This document shows positions 12,633 through 18,642 of a stretch of 18,642 nucleotides of DNA, one piece after another (within the stretch, counting starts at the first letter, position 1; the number at the start of each line of letters is the position of its first letter). The notes beneath the pieces were generated by a model that searched no databases, was not told the DNA's origin, and was given only the letters and a program-made list of their open reading frames with translations. This stretch comes from Candidatus Berkelbacteria bacterium CG_4_9_14_3_um_filter_39_23 (GTDB taxonomy: Bacteria; Patescibacteriota; UBA1384; GWA2-35-9; CG2-30-39-44): NCBI GenBank assembly GCA_002789815.1, contig PFTZ01000093.1, forward strand, positions 1 through 18,642, written 5' to 3'. The translations under genes and the position numbers were made by a program.

Positions 12633-13898
12633 ATGCAATATACCCAAATAAAGAAAACAGACCCGCAGATTTATCAAATTATCAAAGCGGAAGAGAAAAG
12701 GCAAAGGGAAGGGCTGGAGTTGATTCCGTCTGAGAATTATACGAGCGATGCGGTGATGGAGGCGATGGGCTCTATTTTAACCAATAAATATTCCGAAGGC
12801 TACCCGCGTAAAAGATACTATGGCGGGCAAAAAAATATTGACGCTATGGAAGAGCTGGCGCAAAGGCGCGCGCTGGATTTATTTGTTCCTCAGGGGTCGC
12901 AAAAAAACTGGCATATAAATGTTCAGCCTTTATCCGGCTCGCCGGCGAATATCGCGGTACTTTTAGCTTTGCTCAATTTCGGCGATAAAGTGATGGGAAT
13001 GAGTTTAGATCAAGGCGGACATTTAACCCACGGGCACCCGGTTAATTTTTCCGGTAAGGCTTATAAATTTTTTCAATACGGCGTCCGACGCGACAATCAG
13101 CAGATTGATTATAATGAAGTGGAAAAGATAGCTTTCAAAATTAAACCAAAAATGATAATTTCTGGAGCAACTGCTTATCCACGAATGATTGATTTTAAGA
13201 GATTTAATGCGATCGCTAAAAAAGTTGGCGCTATACATATGGCGGATATCGCTCATATAGCCGGACTGATTGCGGGTGGTGTTCATCCTTCGCCATTTCC
13301 ATTTACCGATGTTGTAACTACTACCACCCATAAAACTTTGCGCGGTCCGCGTGGCGGAGTTATTTTTTGTCAAAAAAAATATGCTAGCGCGATTGACAGA
13401 GCAGTTTTCCCCGGTTTGCAAGGCGGTCCGCACGATCATATCAACGCCGCCAAAGCGGTTTGTTTCGGCGAGGCGCAGAAAGCAGGTTTTGCCAAATACG
13501 CGGCGCAGATTGTTAAAAATTCTAAAGTATTTGCTAAAGAGCTGAAAAAATTAGGATTTAGTTTAGTAAGTGACGGAAGCGACAACCACTTGATTTTAAT
13601 CGATTTAAGCAATTTTGAAATTACTGGAAAAATCGCGCAAGAAACTCTGGACAAAGTTGGTATCACGGTCAATAAAAACACGGTGCCATTTGGCAAACGC
13701 AGTCCGTTTGATCCGTCTGGTATTCGACTCGGCACTGCTGCATGCACCACGCGCGGAATGAAAGAAAATGACTTTGCGATGATTACCGATCTGATAAAAA
13801 ATGCACTTTCAAATATATGCAACGAAAAGAAATTGATCAAAATCAAACAACAAGTAAAAAAATTAGCTCTTAAATTTCCAGTGCCGGGAATTAAGTAG
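12633..13898 (+). CDS. glyA: Serine hydroxymethyltransferase
   Basis: The 421-residue PLP enzyme converts serine and THF to glycine and 5,10-methylene-THF, the carbon donor for ThyA. Length is typical. Conserved blocks are ELIPSENYTS near residue 30, TNKYSEGYPRKRYYGG near 52-67, GGHLTHGHPVNFSG near 129-142, ADIAHIAGLIAGG, and VVTTTTHKTLRGPRGG with the PLP lysine at about 234. SGIRLGTAACTTRG binds the substrate carboxylate near the C-terminus. No clear SD precedes the ATG. It lies 52 nt after dut across repeat DNA, and thyA begins 6 nt after its stop. Confidence 0.95.
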   Translation: MQYTQIKKTDPQIYQIIKAEEKRQREGLELIPSENYTSDAVMEAMGSILTNKYSEGYPRKRYYGGQKNIDAMEELAQRRALDLFVPQGSQKNWHINVQPLSGSPANIAVLLALLNFGDKVMGMSLDQGGHLTHGHPVNFSGKAYKFFQYGVRRDNQQIDYNEVEKIAFKIKPKMIISGATAYPRMIDFKRFNAIAKKVGAIHMADIAHIAGLIAGGVHPSPFPFTDVVTTTTHKTLRGPRGGVIFCQKKYASAIDRAVFPGLQGGPHDHINAAKAVCFGEAQKAGFAKYAAQIVKNSKVFAKELKKLGFSLVSDGSDNHLILIDLSNFEITGKIAQETLDKVGITVNKNTVPFGKRSPFDPSGIRLGTAACTTRGMKENDFAMITDLIKNALSNICNEKKLIKIKQQVKKLALKFPVPGIK

Positions 13899-13904
13899 TA
13901 TTTC

Positions 13905-14396
13905 ATGAAACAATATCTTGATTTATTAGACAAAACCCTAAAGACAGGCGAAAGGCGAAGCGACCGAACTGGCGTTGGCACCATCAGTCTTTTCGGCGCC
14001 CAATCACGCTATTATTTGTCTAAAAATTTCCCCTTGTTGACTACCAAAAAAATTTTCCTGAAAGCGGTGATTTATGAGTTGTTATGGTTTTTGAAGGGAG
14101 ACACCAATGTCAAATATCTGAATAATCACGGCGTTGGTATCTGGGATGAGTGGGCGGACAAAACCGGCGAACTCGGTCCGATCTACGGCAAACAATGGAC
14201 TGCTTGGAAAGCGAATAACGGCGCTAAGATAAATCATCTAAAACAAGTCAAACTTCAGCTCAGCCGAAAGCCCCGATGTTTACCCCGAATTAGGCTTAAT
14301 CCCAAGGTAAAAAATATTTTTAAGTTCAATTATGAAGATTTTGAAGTAATCAATTATAACCCCTATCTGAGTATCAAAGCTTCGATTGCGATATGA
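13905..14396 (+). pseudogene. thyA: Thymidylate synthase with a large in-frame internal deletion
   Basis: ThyA converts dUMP and methylene-THF to dTMP and DHF and is normally about 264 residues; this frame has 163. The N-terminal part is canonical ([44 protein letters not shown]). The C-terminal part matches the family end ([30 protein letters not shown]). Between GAKI and NHLKQV (residues 106-115) about 100 residues are gone. They should contain the SRR phosphate site, the PCH catalytic cysteine, the QRSxD region and the GDxHxY motif. ATAAATCA at 14229-14236 fits both sides of the expected junction, so recombination or misassembly at an 8-bp repeat explains it. As read, it cannot be catalytic. 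Confidence 0.85.
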
Positions 14397-14436
14397 TAAT
14401 AATCTAAAATTTAAAATCTAAAACCTAAATTTCACT
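14397..14436 (+). repeat. A-rich CTAAAAT repeat spacer before folA
   Basis: ATCTAAAATTTAAAATCTAAAACC is an AT-rich relative of the dispersed AAATCTCAAA repeats. CTAAAT at 14425-14430 ends 6 nt before the folA ATG and may be a weak -10. Confidence 0.4.
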
Positions 14437-14931
14437 ATGGAAAATCCTAAGTTGCGCATCAGCCTGATCGCCGCTATCGGCAAGAACCGCGAAATCGGTA
14501 AGGATAACCAATTGCTTTGGCATATACCAGAGGGTCTGAAAAGATTTAAGGAAATTAACGCCGGGCACCCAGTGATTATGGGAGAAAATACTTTTTTTTC
14601 TCTGCCCAACGTTTTACCTAATCGTTTAAACATTGTTTTAACGCGCGAAAAGCAAGTCCGATTCAAAAATGCGGTGGTCGCGCGCTCAATCGCCGAAGCA
14701 GTTAAAAAAGCCAAAGTCAAAGAGAGAAAAGAAATTTTTTTTATCGGTGGCGGAGCTGTTTATTTTCAGACGTTTCAATTGGCGGATCGGCTTTATCTGA
14801 CTGTGGTTGATAAAAAATTTCCCGGCGCCGATACTTTTTTCCCTGACTATCGGAATTTTAAGCAAGTAATTTATCAAAGAAAAAGTCGCTACCAACAATA
14901 TCGCTATACATTTTTAATTTTAGAAAAATGA
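14437..14931 (+). CDS. folA: Dihydrofolate reductase with an altered active-site position
   Basis: The 164-residue enzyme would regenerate THF from the DHF made by ThyA. Family blocks are present: ISLIAAIGKNREIGKDNQLLWH (about 9-29, given with key residues AIG and LLWH), HPVIMGENTFFSL (about 48-60), LPNRLNIVLTR (about 64-74), IFFIGGGAVYFQTF (NADPH loop, about 105-118), and LYLTVV. The substrate-protonating acid (Asp in the usual P-x-D-L, as in PADL or PEDL) is Gly33 here (PEGLKRF). A single GAT-to-GGT change would explain this; Glu32 is one residue too early. The stop overlaps the tmk start as ATGA. Confidence 0.88.
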   Translation: MENPKLRISLIAAIGKNREIGKDNQLLWHIPEGLKRFKEINAGHPVIMGENTFFSLPNVLPNRLNIVLTREKQVRFKNAVVARSIAEAVKKAKVKERKEIFFIGGGAVYFQTFQLADRLYLTVVDKKFPGADTFFPDYRNFKQVIYQRKSRYQQYRYTFLILEK

Positions 14932-15526
14932 ATAAGTTCATCGTAATTGAGGGTATTGACGGCGCCGGCACTACCACCCAGTCAATTTTACTGGCAAAAC
15001 GAATTTTTGAAAACCGCAAAGATGTTAAATACTGCTTACTCGTGAGCCGACCGGCGGAAAATACGGTCTAAAAATAAGAAAAATTTTAGCCGAGTCAAAA
15101 AGACCGCAGTTGCATAGAACCGAATTGTTAAAATTATTCATTCAGGACCGACGGGAGCATTTGAAATCTTTGGAGAATTTTGAAGGCATCGTGATTTCCG
15201 ATCGGCATAAACACAGCACTTTTGCCTATCAGCAGGCGCAGGGGGTAAAATTTAACCAAATTTTCCGAGTCCATCAAAAATTTCGTTTGCCTGACATTAC
15301 CATTATTTTAGATTTGCCGGTCAAGATCGCCTGCCAGCGAATAGAAACCAAAAAACAGCTGGAAGTGTTTGATCGCCACAAATCTTTTTTGGACATAGTT
15401 AGAAAAAATTATCTGGTCTTACCTTCTCAATTACCAAAAGAAAAAATTTACTTGATTAACGGAAGCGCCAGCCGGGAACAAGTATCCAGACAAATTTGGA
15501 AAAAAGTTAAAAATCTGGTAAAATGA
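14928..15526 (+). pseudogene. tmk: Thymidylate kinase with a single-base frameshift
   Basis: dTMP kinase makes dTDP from dTMP. The frame starting at ATG 14928 encodes KFIVIEGIDGAGTTTQS and runs to TAA 15069-15071 (47 codons). The remaining family sequence is in the next frame from about 15038: TREPTGGKYGLKIRKIL, then DRREH, ISDRHKHSTFAYQQAQG and the C-terminus. One missing T in TGCTTACTCGTGAG (15033-15046) restores CFTREPTGG and a normal protein of about 199 residues. The Walker A lysine is also replaced (GAGTTT instead of GxGKTT, Thr15); I cannot tell whether that is a lineage trait. The start overlaps folA by 4 nt. Either a real lesion or a sequencing error. Confidence 0.82.
15496..15524 (+). 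promoter_or_regulatory. thrS promoter within the end of tmk
   Basis: TTGGAA (15496-15501) and TAAAAT (15519-15524) are 17 nt apart, with an extended TG at 15516-15517. The -10 ends 6 nt before the thrS ATG (15531), implying leaderless thrS mRNA even though it follows tmk closely. Confidence 0.55.
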
Positions 15527-15530
15527 AATT

Positions 15531-16718
15531 ATGAAACAGATTGACCATCGTAAATTAGGCAAAAAATTAGGCATCTTTCATATTTCCGAAAAAGTCGGCA
15601 TTGGACTGCCACTTTGGTTGCCAAAAGGCGCGATAATCAGAAAATTATTGATGGATTATTTGGAAAATGAACAACGCGTTGCTGGCTATGATTTTGTCGC
15701 TACTCCGCATCTGGGGAGATTGGAGTTGTACAAAAAATCAGGGCATTGGGATACTTACCGAAAAAATATGTACCAGCCGATAGAGATTGACAAAGAAAAA
15801 TATATTTTAAAACCAATGAATTGTCCTCACCATATCGCGATTTACGAAAGCAGTGTCCGCAGTTATCGCGATTTGCCATTTCGTCTGGCTGAGTACGGGA
15901 CGGTTTATCGCTACGAGCAAACTGGCGAGTTGATGGGACTCACTCGCACGCGCGGTTTTACCATTGACGACGCGCACATTTTTTTGGCGGAAGACGAGCT
16001 AGAATCAGAATTAAAAAATGTGCTTTTACTGACGAAAAAAGTTTTTGCCAAATTTGATTTTTATGATTTCAAGGTTCGTGTTGGACTGCGAGGCGAATCG
16101 GAAAAATATGTCGGGTCTGATGAAAGCTGGTCAAAGGCAGAAAAAGCGATTAAAAATGTAATGCAAAAATCTGATTTGAAGTTCACCGAGGAAAAAAGTG
16201 AAGCTGCTTTTTACGGACCCAAACTGGATTTTTTGGTGAAGGATAATTTAGGGCGGGAGTGGCAACTTGGCACTATCCAAGTGGATTACAATTTGCCGGA
16301 AAGGTTTGATTTAAAATATACGGCATCGGATGGGAAAAAGCAAAGACCAGTGATGATTCATCGCGCGCCGTTTGGTAGCTTGGAGCGATTTATCGCTATT
16401 TTACTGGAGCATTTTCAAGGCAAACTGCCAGTCTGGCTGGCGCCGGTGCAAATTGCCATTATTCCTGTGTCGGAAAAGTTTGAGTCAGACACAAAGAAAT
16501 TAGCCAACGAATTAAAGCCGGCTCGCGTTGTGGTGATGAATGAAAACAATACTGTTGGAAAGCGGGTGCTTAACGCAAAAAAGCAGATGATTCCATATAT
16601 TTTAGTTTATGGCGAAAAAGAAAAAATAAGCGGTAAATTTTCTTTGGCTGGGGACAAGGAAATGAAAAATTTGACAGCCAAGCAAATAGTTGAGATAATG
16701 ATAAAAATAATAAAATGA
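15531..16718 (+). CDS. thrS: Threonyl-tRNA synthetase, short form without TGS and editing domains
   Basis: The 395-residue class II synthetase charges tRNA-Thr. Full-length bacterial ThrS is about 640 residues. This protein begins at the catalytic core (DHRKLGKKLGIFHISE) and lacks both the TGS and the N2 editing domains. Zinc ligands are Cys in MNCPHH, His in DDAHIF and His in VMIHRA. Motif 2 is YRYEQTGELMGLTRTRGF and motif 3 is APFGSLERF. The anticodon-binding domain follows from about residue 303 (PVWLAPVQIAIIPVSE). Nothing upstream encodes the missing domains; that DNA is tmk. Mischarged Ser-tRNA-Thr would need clearing by another protein, if at all. Short ThrS forms are known in reduced genomes. 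Confidence 0.92.
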   Translation: MKQIDHRKLGKKLGIFHISEKVGIGLPLWLPKGAIIRKLLMDYLENEQRVAGYDFVATPHLGRLELYKKSGHWDTYRKNMYQPIEIDKEKYILKPMNCPHHIAIYESSVRSYRDLPFRLAEYGTVYRYEQTGELMGLTRTRGFTIDDAHIFLAEDELESELKNVLLLTKKVFAKFDFYDFKVRVGLRGESEKYVGSDESWSKAEKAIKNVMQKSDLKFTEEKSEAAFYGPKLDFLVKDNLGREWQLGTIQVDYNLPERFDLKYTASDGKKQRPVMIHRAPFGSLERFIAILLEHFQGKLPVWLAPVQIAIIPVSEKFESDTKKLANELKPARVVVMNENNTVGKRVLNAKKQMIPYILVYGEKEKISGKFSLAGDKEMKNLTAKQIVEIMIKIIK

Positions 16719-16730
16719 AGGAGGTGGGGA

Positions 16731-17270
16731 ATGAAAAAAAATAAAAAAGCTTTTACCTTGATCGAACTATTAGTAACAATTGCGATTATCTCTACTTTAA
16801 GTAGTATTGCTATTGTTTCTTTTTCCGGGCAAACCGCCAAAGCGCGCGACGCGCGTCGTAAAAGTGATTTAGCCAATTTGCAACAGGCGCTTGAGATGTA
16901 TTACGATGACAATGGATCGTATCCAACCTGCGACAATACGATTGAGCCGACTGGCAAACTTGGCGGAAACGGAACTACACTAAAAAAGAATGTTTTGTAC
17001 AATAAGTTATTACTAGGGCATTATATTAACAGTATCCCAACCGATCCAAAATGGAACGGAATAGAACCAACCACTGGGGAGAAAAATTACACTACATATA
17101 CTTATTATCCGGTTGATCCGAACTTCAATTTGGCGTGTGCAACAACAATGCAAGGTTATGTGCTCTTTGCAAAATTAGAAAGCGATAGAAGTGGAGCAAC
17201 GGTATTACCACTGGGGAATCAAAAAACATATGCAGATGCGTGGGGCTATAATTACCGCATTGGCAATTGA
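16731..17270 (+). CDS. Type IV pilin-like protein (prepilin N-terminal motif)
   Basis: The 179-residue protein begins with a short basic leader, KKNKKA, then FTLIELLVTIAIISTLSSIA, the class III signal recognised by prepilin peptidase. Cleavage is expected before the Phe, leaving Glu5 of the mature protein. A hydrophobic assembly helix continues with ARDARRKSDLANLQQALEMYYDDNGSYP, the GspG/pseudopilin-type continuation. The C-terminal globular part has Cys at about 64 and 140, a possible disulfide. A very strong SD, AAGGAGGTG, lies 5-6 nt upstream of the ATG. It would form a pilus or pseudopilus fibre used in adhesion or DNA uptake, as common in CPR. Its last 19 nt overlap the convergent MiaB-like gene. 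Confidence 0.9.
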   Translation: MKKNKKAFTLIELLVTIAIISTLSSIAIVSFSGQTAKARDARRKSDLANLQQALEMYYDDNGSYPTCDNTIEPTGKLGGNGTTLKKNVLYNKLLLGHYINSIPTDPKWNGIEPTTGEKNYTTYTYYPVDPNFNLACATTMQGYVLFAKLESDRSGATVLPLGNQKTYADAWGYNYRIGN

Positions 17271-18475
17271 TTCAATTTTTCAAACCGTTCCTTTTTTGTT
17301 TTAAGTGCAATATCATCTTTAAAAAATTTTTCCGCCACGGTGCCAAGACGGGATGAGTACTTGCCGATATAAATATTTTTAAATTTGATTTTTTGACAGA
17401 TTTTGAACGTTGCATCAAAATCTTTTTTAGTTTCGCCGGGAAAGCCGACGATGATGTCGGTGGTCAGCTCGATGTCGGGAACGGCGCGTTTAATTTTTTT
17501 AACCAGCGCCAGATATTGTTGGGCGCTGTAACGGCGGTTCATTTTTTGTAAAATTTTATCAGAGCCAGACTGAAGCGGTAAATTTAATTTTCCGCTAAAT
17601 TTTTGGCTGGTTGCCATCCAATTGATTACCTCGCTGGTCATATCTTGCGGATTAGGGGAGAGAAAATCCAGTTTTTTTAGCCCATTAATTTTTTCCAATT
17701 TCCATAACAGATCAGAAAAAGAACCAGTATTATTGTGCGTAATTGACTTTTTTTCATTTTCAAGAAGTAGCTTGTCGCCAGTTAGCTGGCGTAGATTTTG
17801 GATATTTTTTTGTTTTTCCTTTTTTGACAAGCCATACGAATTTACATTTTGTCCAAGGAGCGTAATGTGATTTTTACCCTGCCCTATTAGTTTTATTATT
17901 TCTTGAATAATATTTTTCAAAGGACGCGATTTTTCTCTGCCTCGCGTGTATGGCACAGCGCAATAAGTGCAAAAATTATCACAGCCAAATTGAATCGGCA
18001 CATAAGCGTGATCGGGCGTCTGCCGACTTCGATGGCGCTTGTTTTCAAAATTTTCGCAAGAGAGAAGGTTAATCAAAGGAGGATACTTTGGGAATAGTCG
18101 AGGGATTTGTTTGAAAAAACATTCGGTTGCTAAAATTGTGAGAAATGGATATTTTTTTTCTAATTTTTGTTTGTCAGTCGCCAGCACGCAACCAACAATA
18201 TAGATTTTTTTCCGATTTTTCCATAAATTTAATTTGCCCCAAATTCGATCAATGGCTGATTGGCGCACACTGCACGCTAAAATTATTACAAAATTTGCTT
18301 TTGCCAAACTGGTATAATTTAGACCGCGTCCTGATAATAGTTCGTTTATTTTTAAGCTATCAACTTCGTTTTGCGCGCATCCCAAACAAAAAATGCCAAA
18401 ATTATTCAGTTTTTTTTGTTTCAGCTTTTTGCTGAATGGGCGTATTGTCCTTTGTTTCGTCGGTTGTTTCTTCAT
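17252..18475 (-). CDS. miaB: MiaB-like tRNA methylthiotransferase lacking TRAM
   Basis: This 407-residue radical SAM enzyme is of the methylthiotransferase family, which adds the 2-methylthio group to i6A37 of tRNAs. The N-terminal domain has three cluster cysteines in GCAQN, ACSVR and GCVLA. The radical SAM motif is GCDNFCTYCAVPYTRGRE, followed by LLGQNVNSYG, which is typical of MiaB rather than RimO or MtaB. Further blocks are NLPLQSGSDKILQKMNRRY and TTDIIVGFPGET. The protein ends at RFEKLNQLPMR, so the usual C-terminal TRAM domain (about 60 residues) is missing, exactly where the convergent pilin gene begins. No start codon exists after the bL25 stop. The nearest ATG, 18475, lies 74 nt inside bL25; a further ATG is at 18523. 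Confidence 0.82.
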   Translation of the reverse strand: MKKQPTKQRTIRPFSKKLKQKKLNNFGIFCLGCAQNEVDSLKINELLSGRGLNYTSLAKANFVIILACSVRQSAIDRIWGKLNLWKNRKKIYIVGCVLATDKQKLEKKYPFLTILATECFFKQIPRLFPKYPPLINLLSCENFENKRHRSRQTPDHAYVPIQFGCDNFCTYCAVPYTRGREKSRPLKNIIQEIIKLIGQGKNHITLLGQNVNSYGLSKKEKQKNIQNLRQLTGDKLLLENEKKSITHNNTGSFSDLLWKLEKINGLKKLDFLSPNPQDMTSEVINWMATSQKFSGKLNLPLQSGSDKILQKMNRRYSAQQYLALVKKIKRAVPDIELTTDIIVGFPGETKKDFDATFKICQKIKFKNIYIGKYSSRLGTVAEKFFKDDIALKTKKERFEKLNQLPMR

Positions 18476-18642
18476 CTTCTGTTTTACCTTTTTCTTCCAC
18501 TGCAACTGATTCAATATTTTCATTTGGCTTTTCCTCTAGTTCAGCCAGTTCTTCTTCGCTTCTTGGTTCTTGCACGCTAAAAATTGTTTCTTCTGGTTCG
18601 TTTAAAATCGTGATTCCATCAGTCAGCGGAATATCTTTAATT
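18402..18642 (-). CDS. rplY: Ribosomal protein bL25 (Ctc type), C-terminal part
   Basis: The frame enters at the right window edge and runs 79 codons to TAA (18404-18402). It reads IKDIPLTDGITILNEPEET, then IFSVQEPRSEEELAELEE, then VAVEEKGKTEDEE. This is the end of the bL25/Ctc C-terminal domain with its acidic tail, a 50S protein that binds 5S rRNA. The gene start lies outside the window. The acidic-tail codons are read in another frame as the basic N-terminus of the MiaB-like gene, so the two genes overlap by at least 74 nt and are probably coupled. No start codon was assigned. Confidence 0.82.
   Translation of the reverse strand, partial: IKDIPLTDGITILNEPEETIFSVQEPRSEEELAELEEKPNENIESVAVEEKGKTEDEETTDETKDNTPIQQKAETKKTE

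Noticed and set aside
13436..13984. 182-aa minus-strand ORF
   Set aside because: It is antisense to well-supported glyA and thyA; a shadow frame.
14226..14240. Intron in thyA (as in phage T4 td)
   Set aside because: The missing coding segment is absent rather than interrupted; there is no intervening sequence and no downstream exon with the PCH motif.
15069..15071. Stop-codon recoding explaining the tmk interruption
   Set aside because: The stop is TAA and the homology continues in a different frame, so it is a frameshift. TGA serves as a normal stop in several genes here.

Overview
The window looks like a low-GC (by eye) chromosome fragment from a reduced-genome bacterium, most likely of the Candidate Phyla Radiation (Patescibacteria). 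Supporting features are mostly single-domain proteins, a threonyl-tRNA synthetase without TGS and editing domains, a MiaB-like enzyme without TRAM, a free-standing EF-Tu-domain-2-like protein, a type IV pilin, small interspersed palindromic repeats, and TGA used as a stop (so not the UGA-recoding lineages). The phylum call is inference; no 16S is present.

Layout. 1-982: a small elongation-factor-like gene, a strongly folded 169-nt non-coding segment, then tRNA-Gly(CCC) and tRNA-Thr(CGT). 984-4331: three membrane genes (small membrane protein, GT2 glycosyltransferase, PMT/GT39-type glycosyltransferase). 4332-5658: a repeat cluster, an ATP-grasp (RimK-like) protein that seems to begin at an AUA codon, and tRNA-Pro(TGG) and tRNA-Arg(CCT). 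5821-8353: tandem DUF881 proteins and an AI-2E family membrane protein. 8385-11127 is rich in proteostasis functions: tmRNA (minus strand) with an unexplained structured segment behind it that repeats the tmRNA 3' end, a receiver-only response regulator, an HTH-Hsp20 fusion with its own operator-promoter, tRNA-Val(GAC) and SmpB. 11145-15526 is a dTMP-synthesis cluster: P-loop kinase, dCMP deaminase, dUTPase, SHMT, ThyA, DHFR and TMK. 15531-18642: thrS, a type IV pilin, and on the minus strand bL25 (partial) followed by a MiaB-like gene.

How the genes work together. dCMP deaminase and dUTPase make dUMP, SHMT makes methylene-THF, ThyA makes dTMP, DHFR recycles folate and TMK phosphorylates dTMP. 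As read here the end of that pathway is damaged: ThyA has lost about 100 internal residues including the catalytic Cys, TMK carries a frameshift, and DHFR has Gly at the usual catalytic Asp. tmRNA and SmpB, the two partners of trans-translation, lie 1.6 kb apart and flank the HTH-Hsp20 gene.

The two observations I consider most novel are (1) the XRE-type HTH fused in frame to a complete small heat-shock protein, with a perfect inverted repeat inside its own promoter and a strong internal Shine-Dalgarno and ATG that would also release Hsp20 alone; and (2) six genes whose -10 hexamer ends exactly 6 nt before the ATG, implying leaderless mRNAs.
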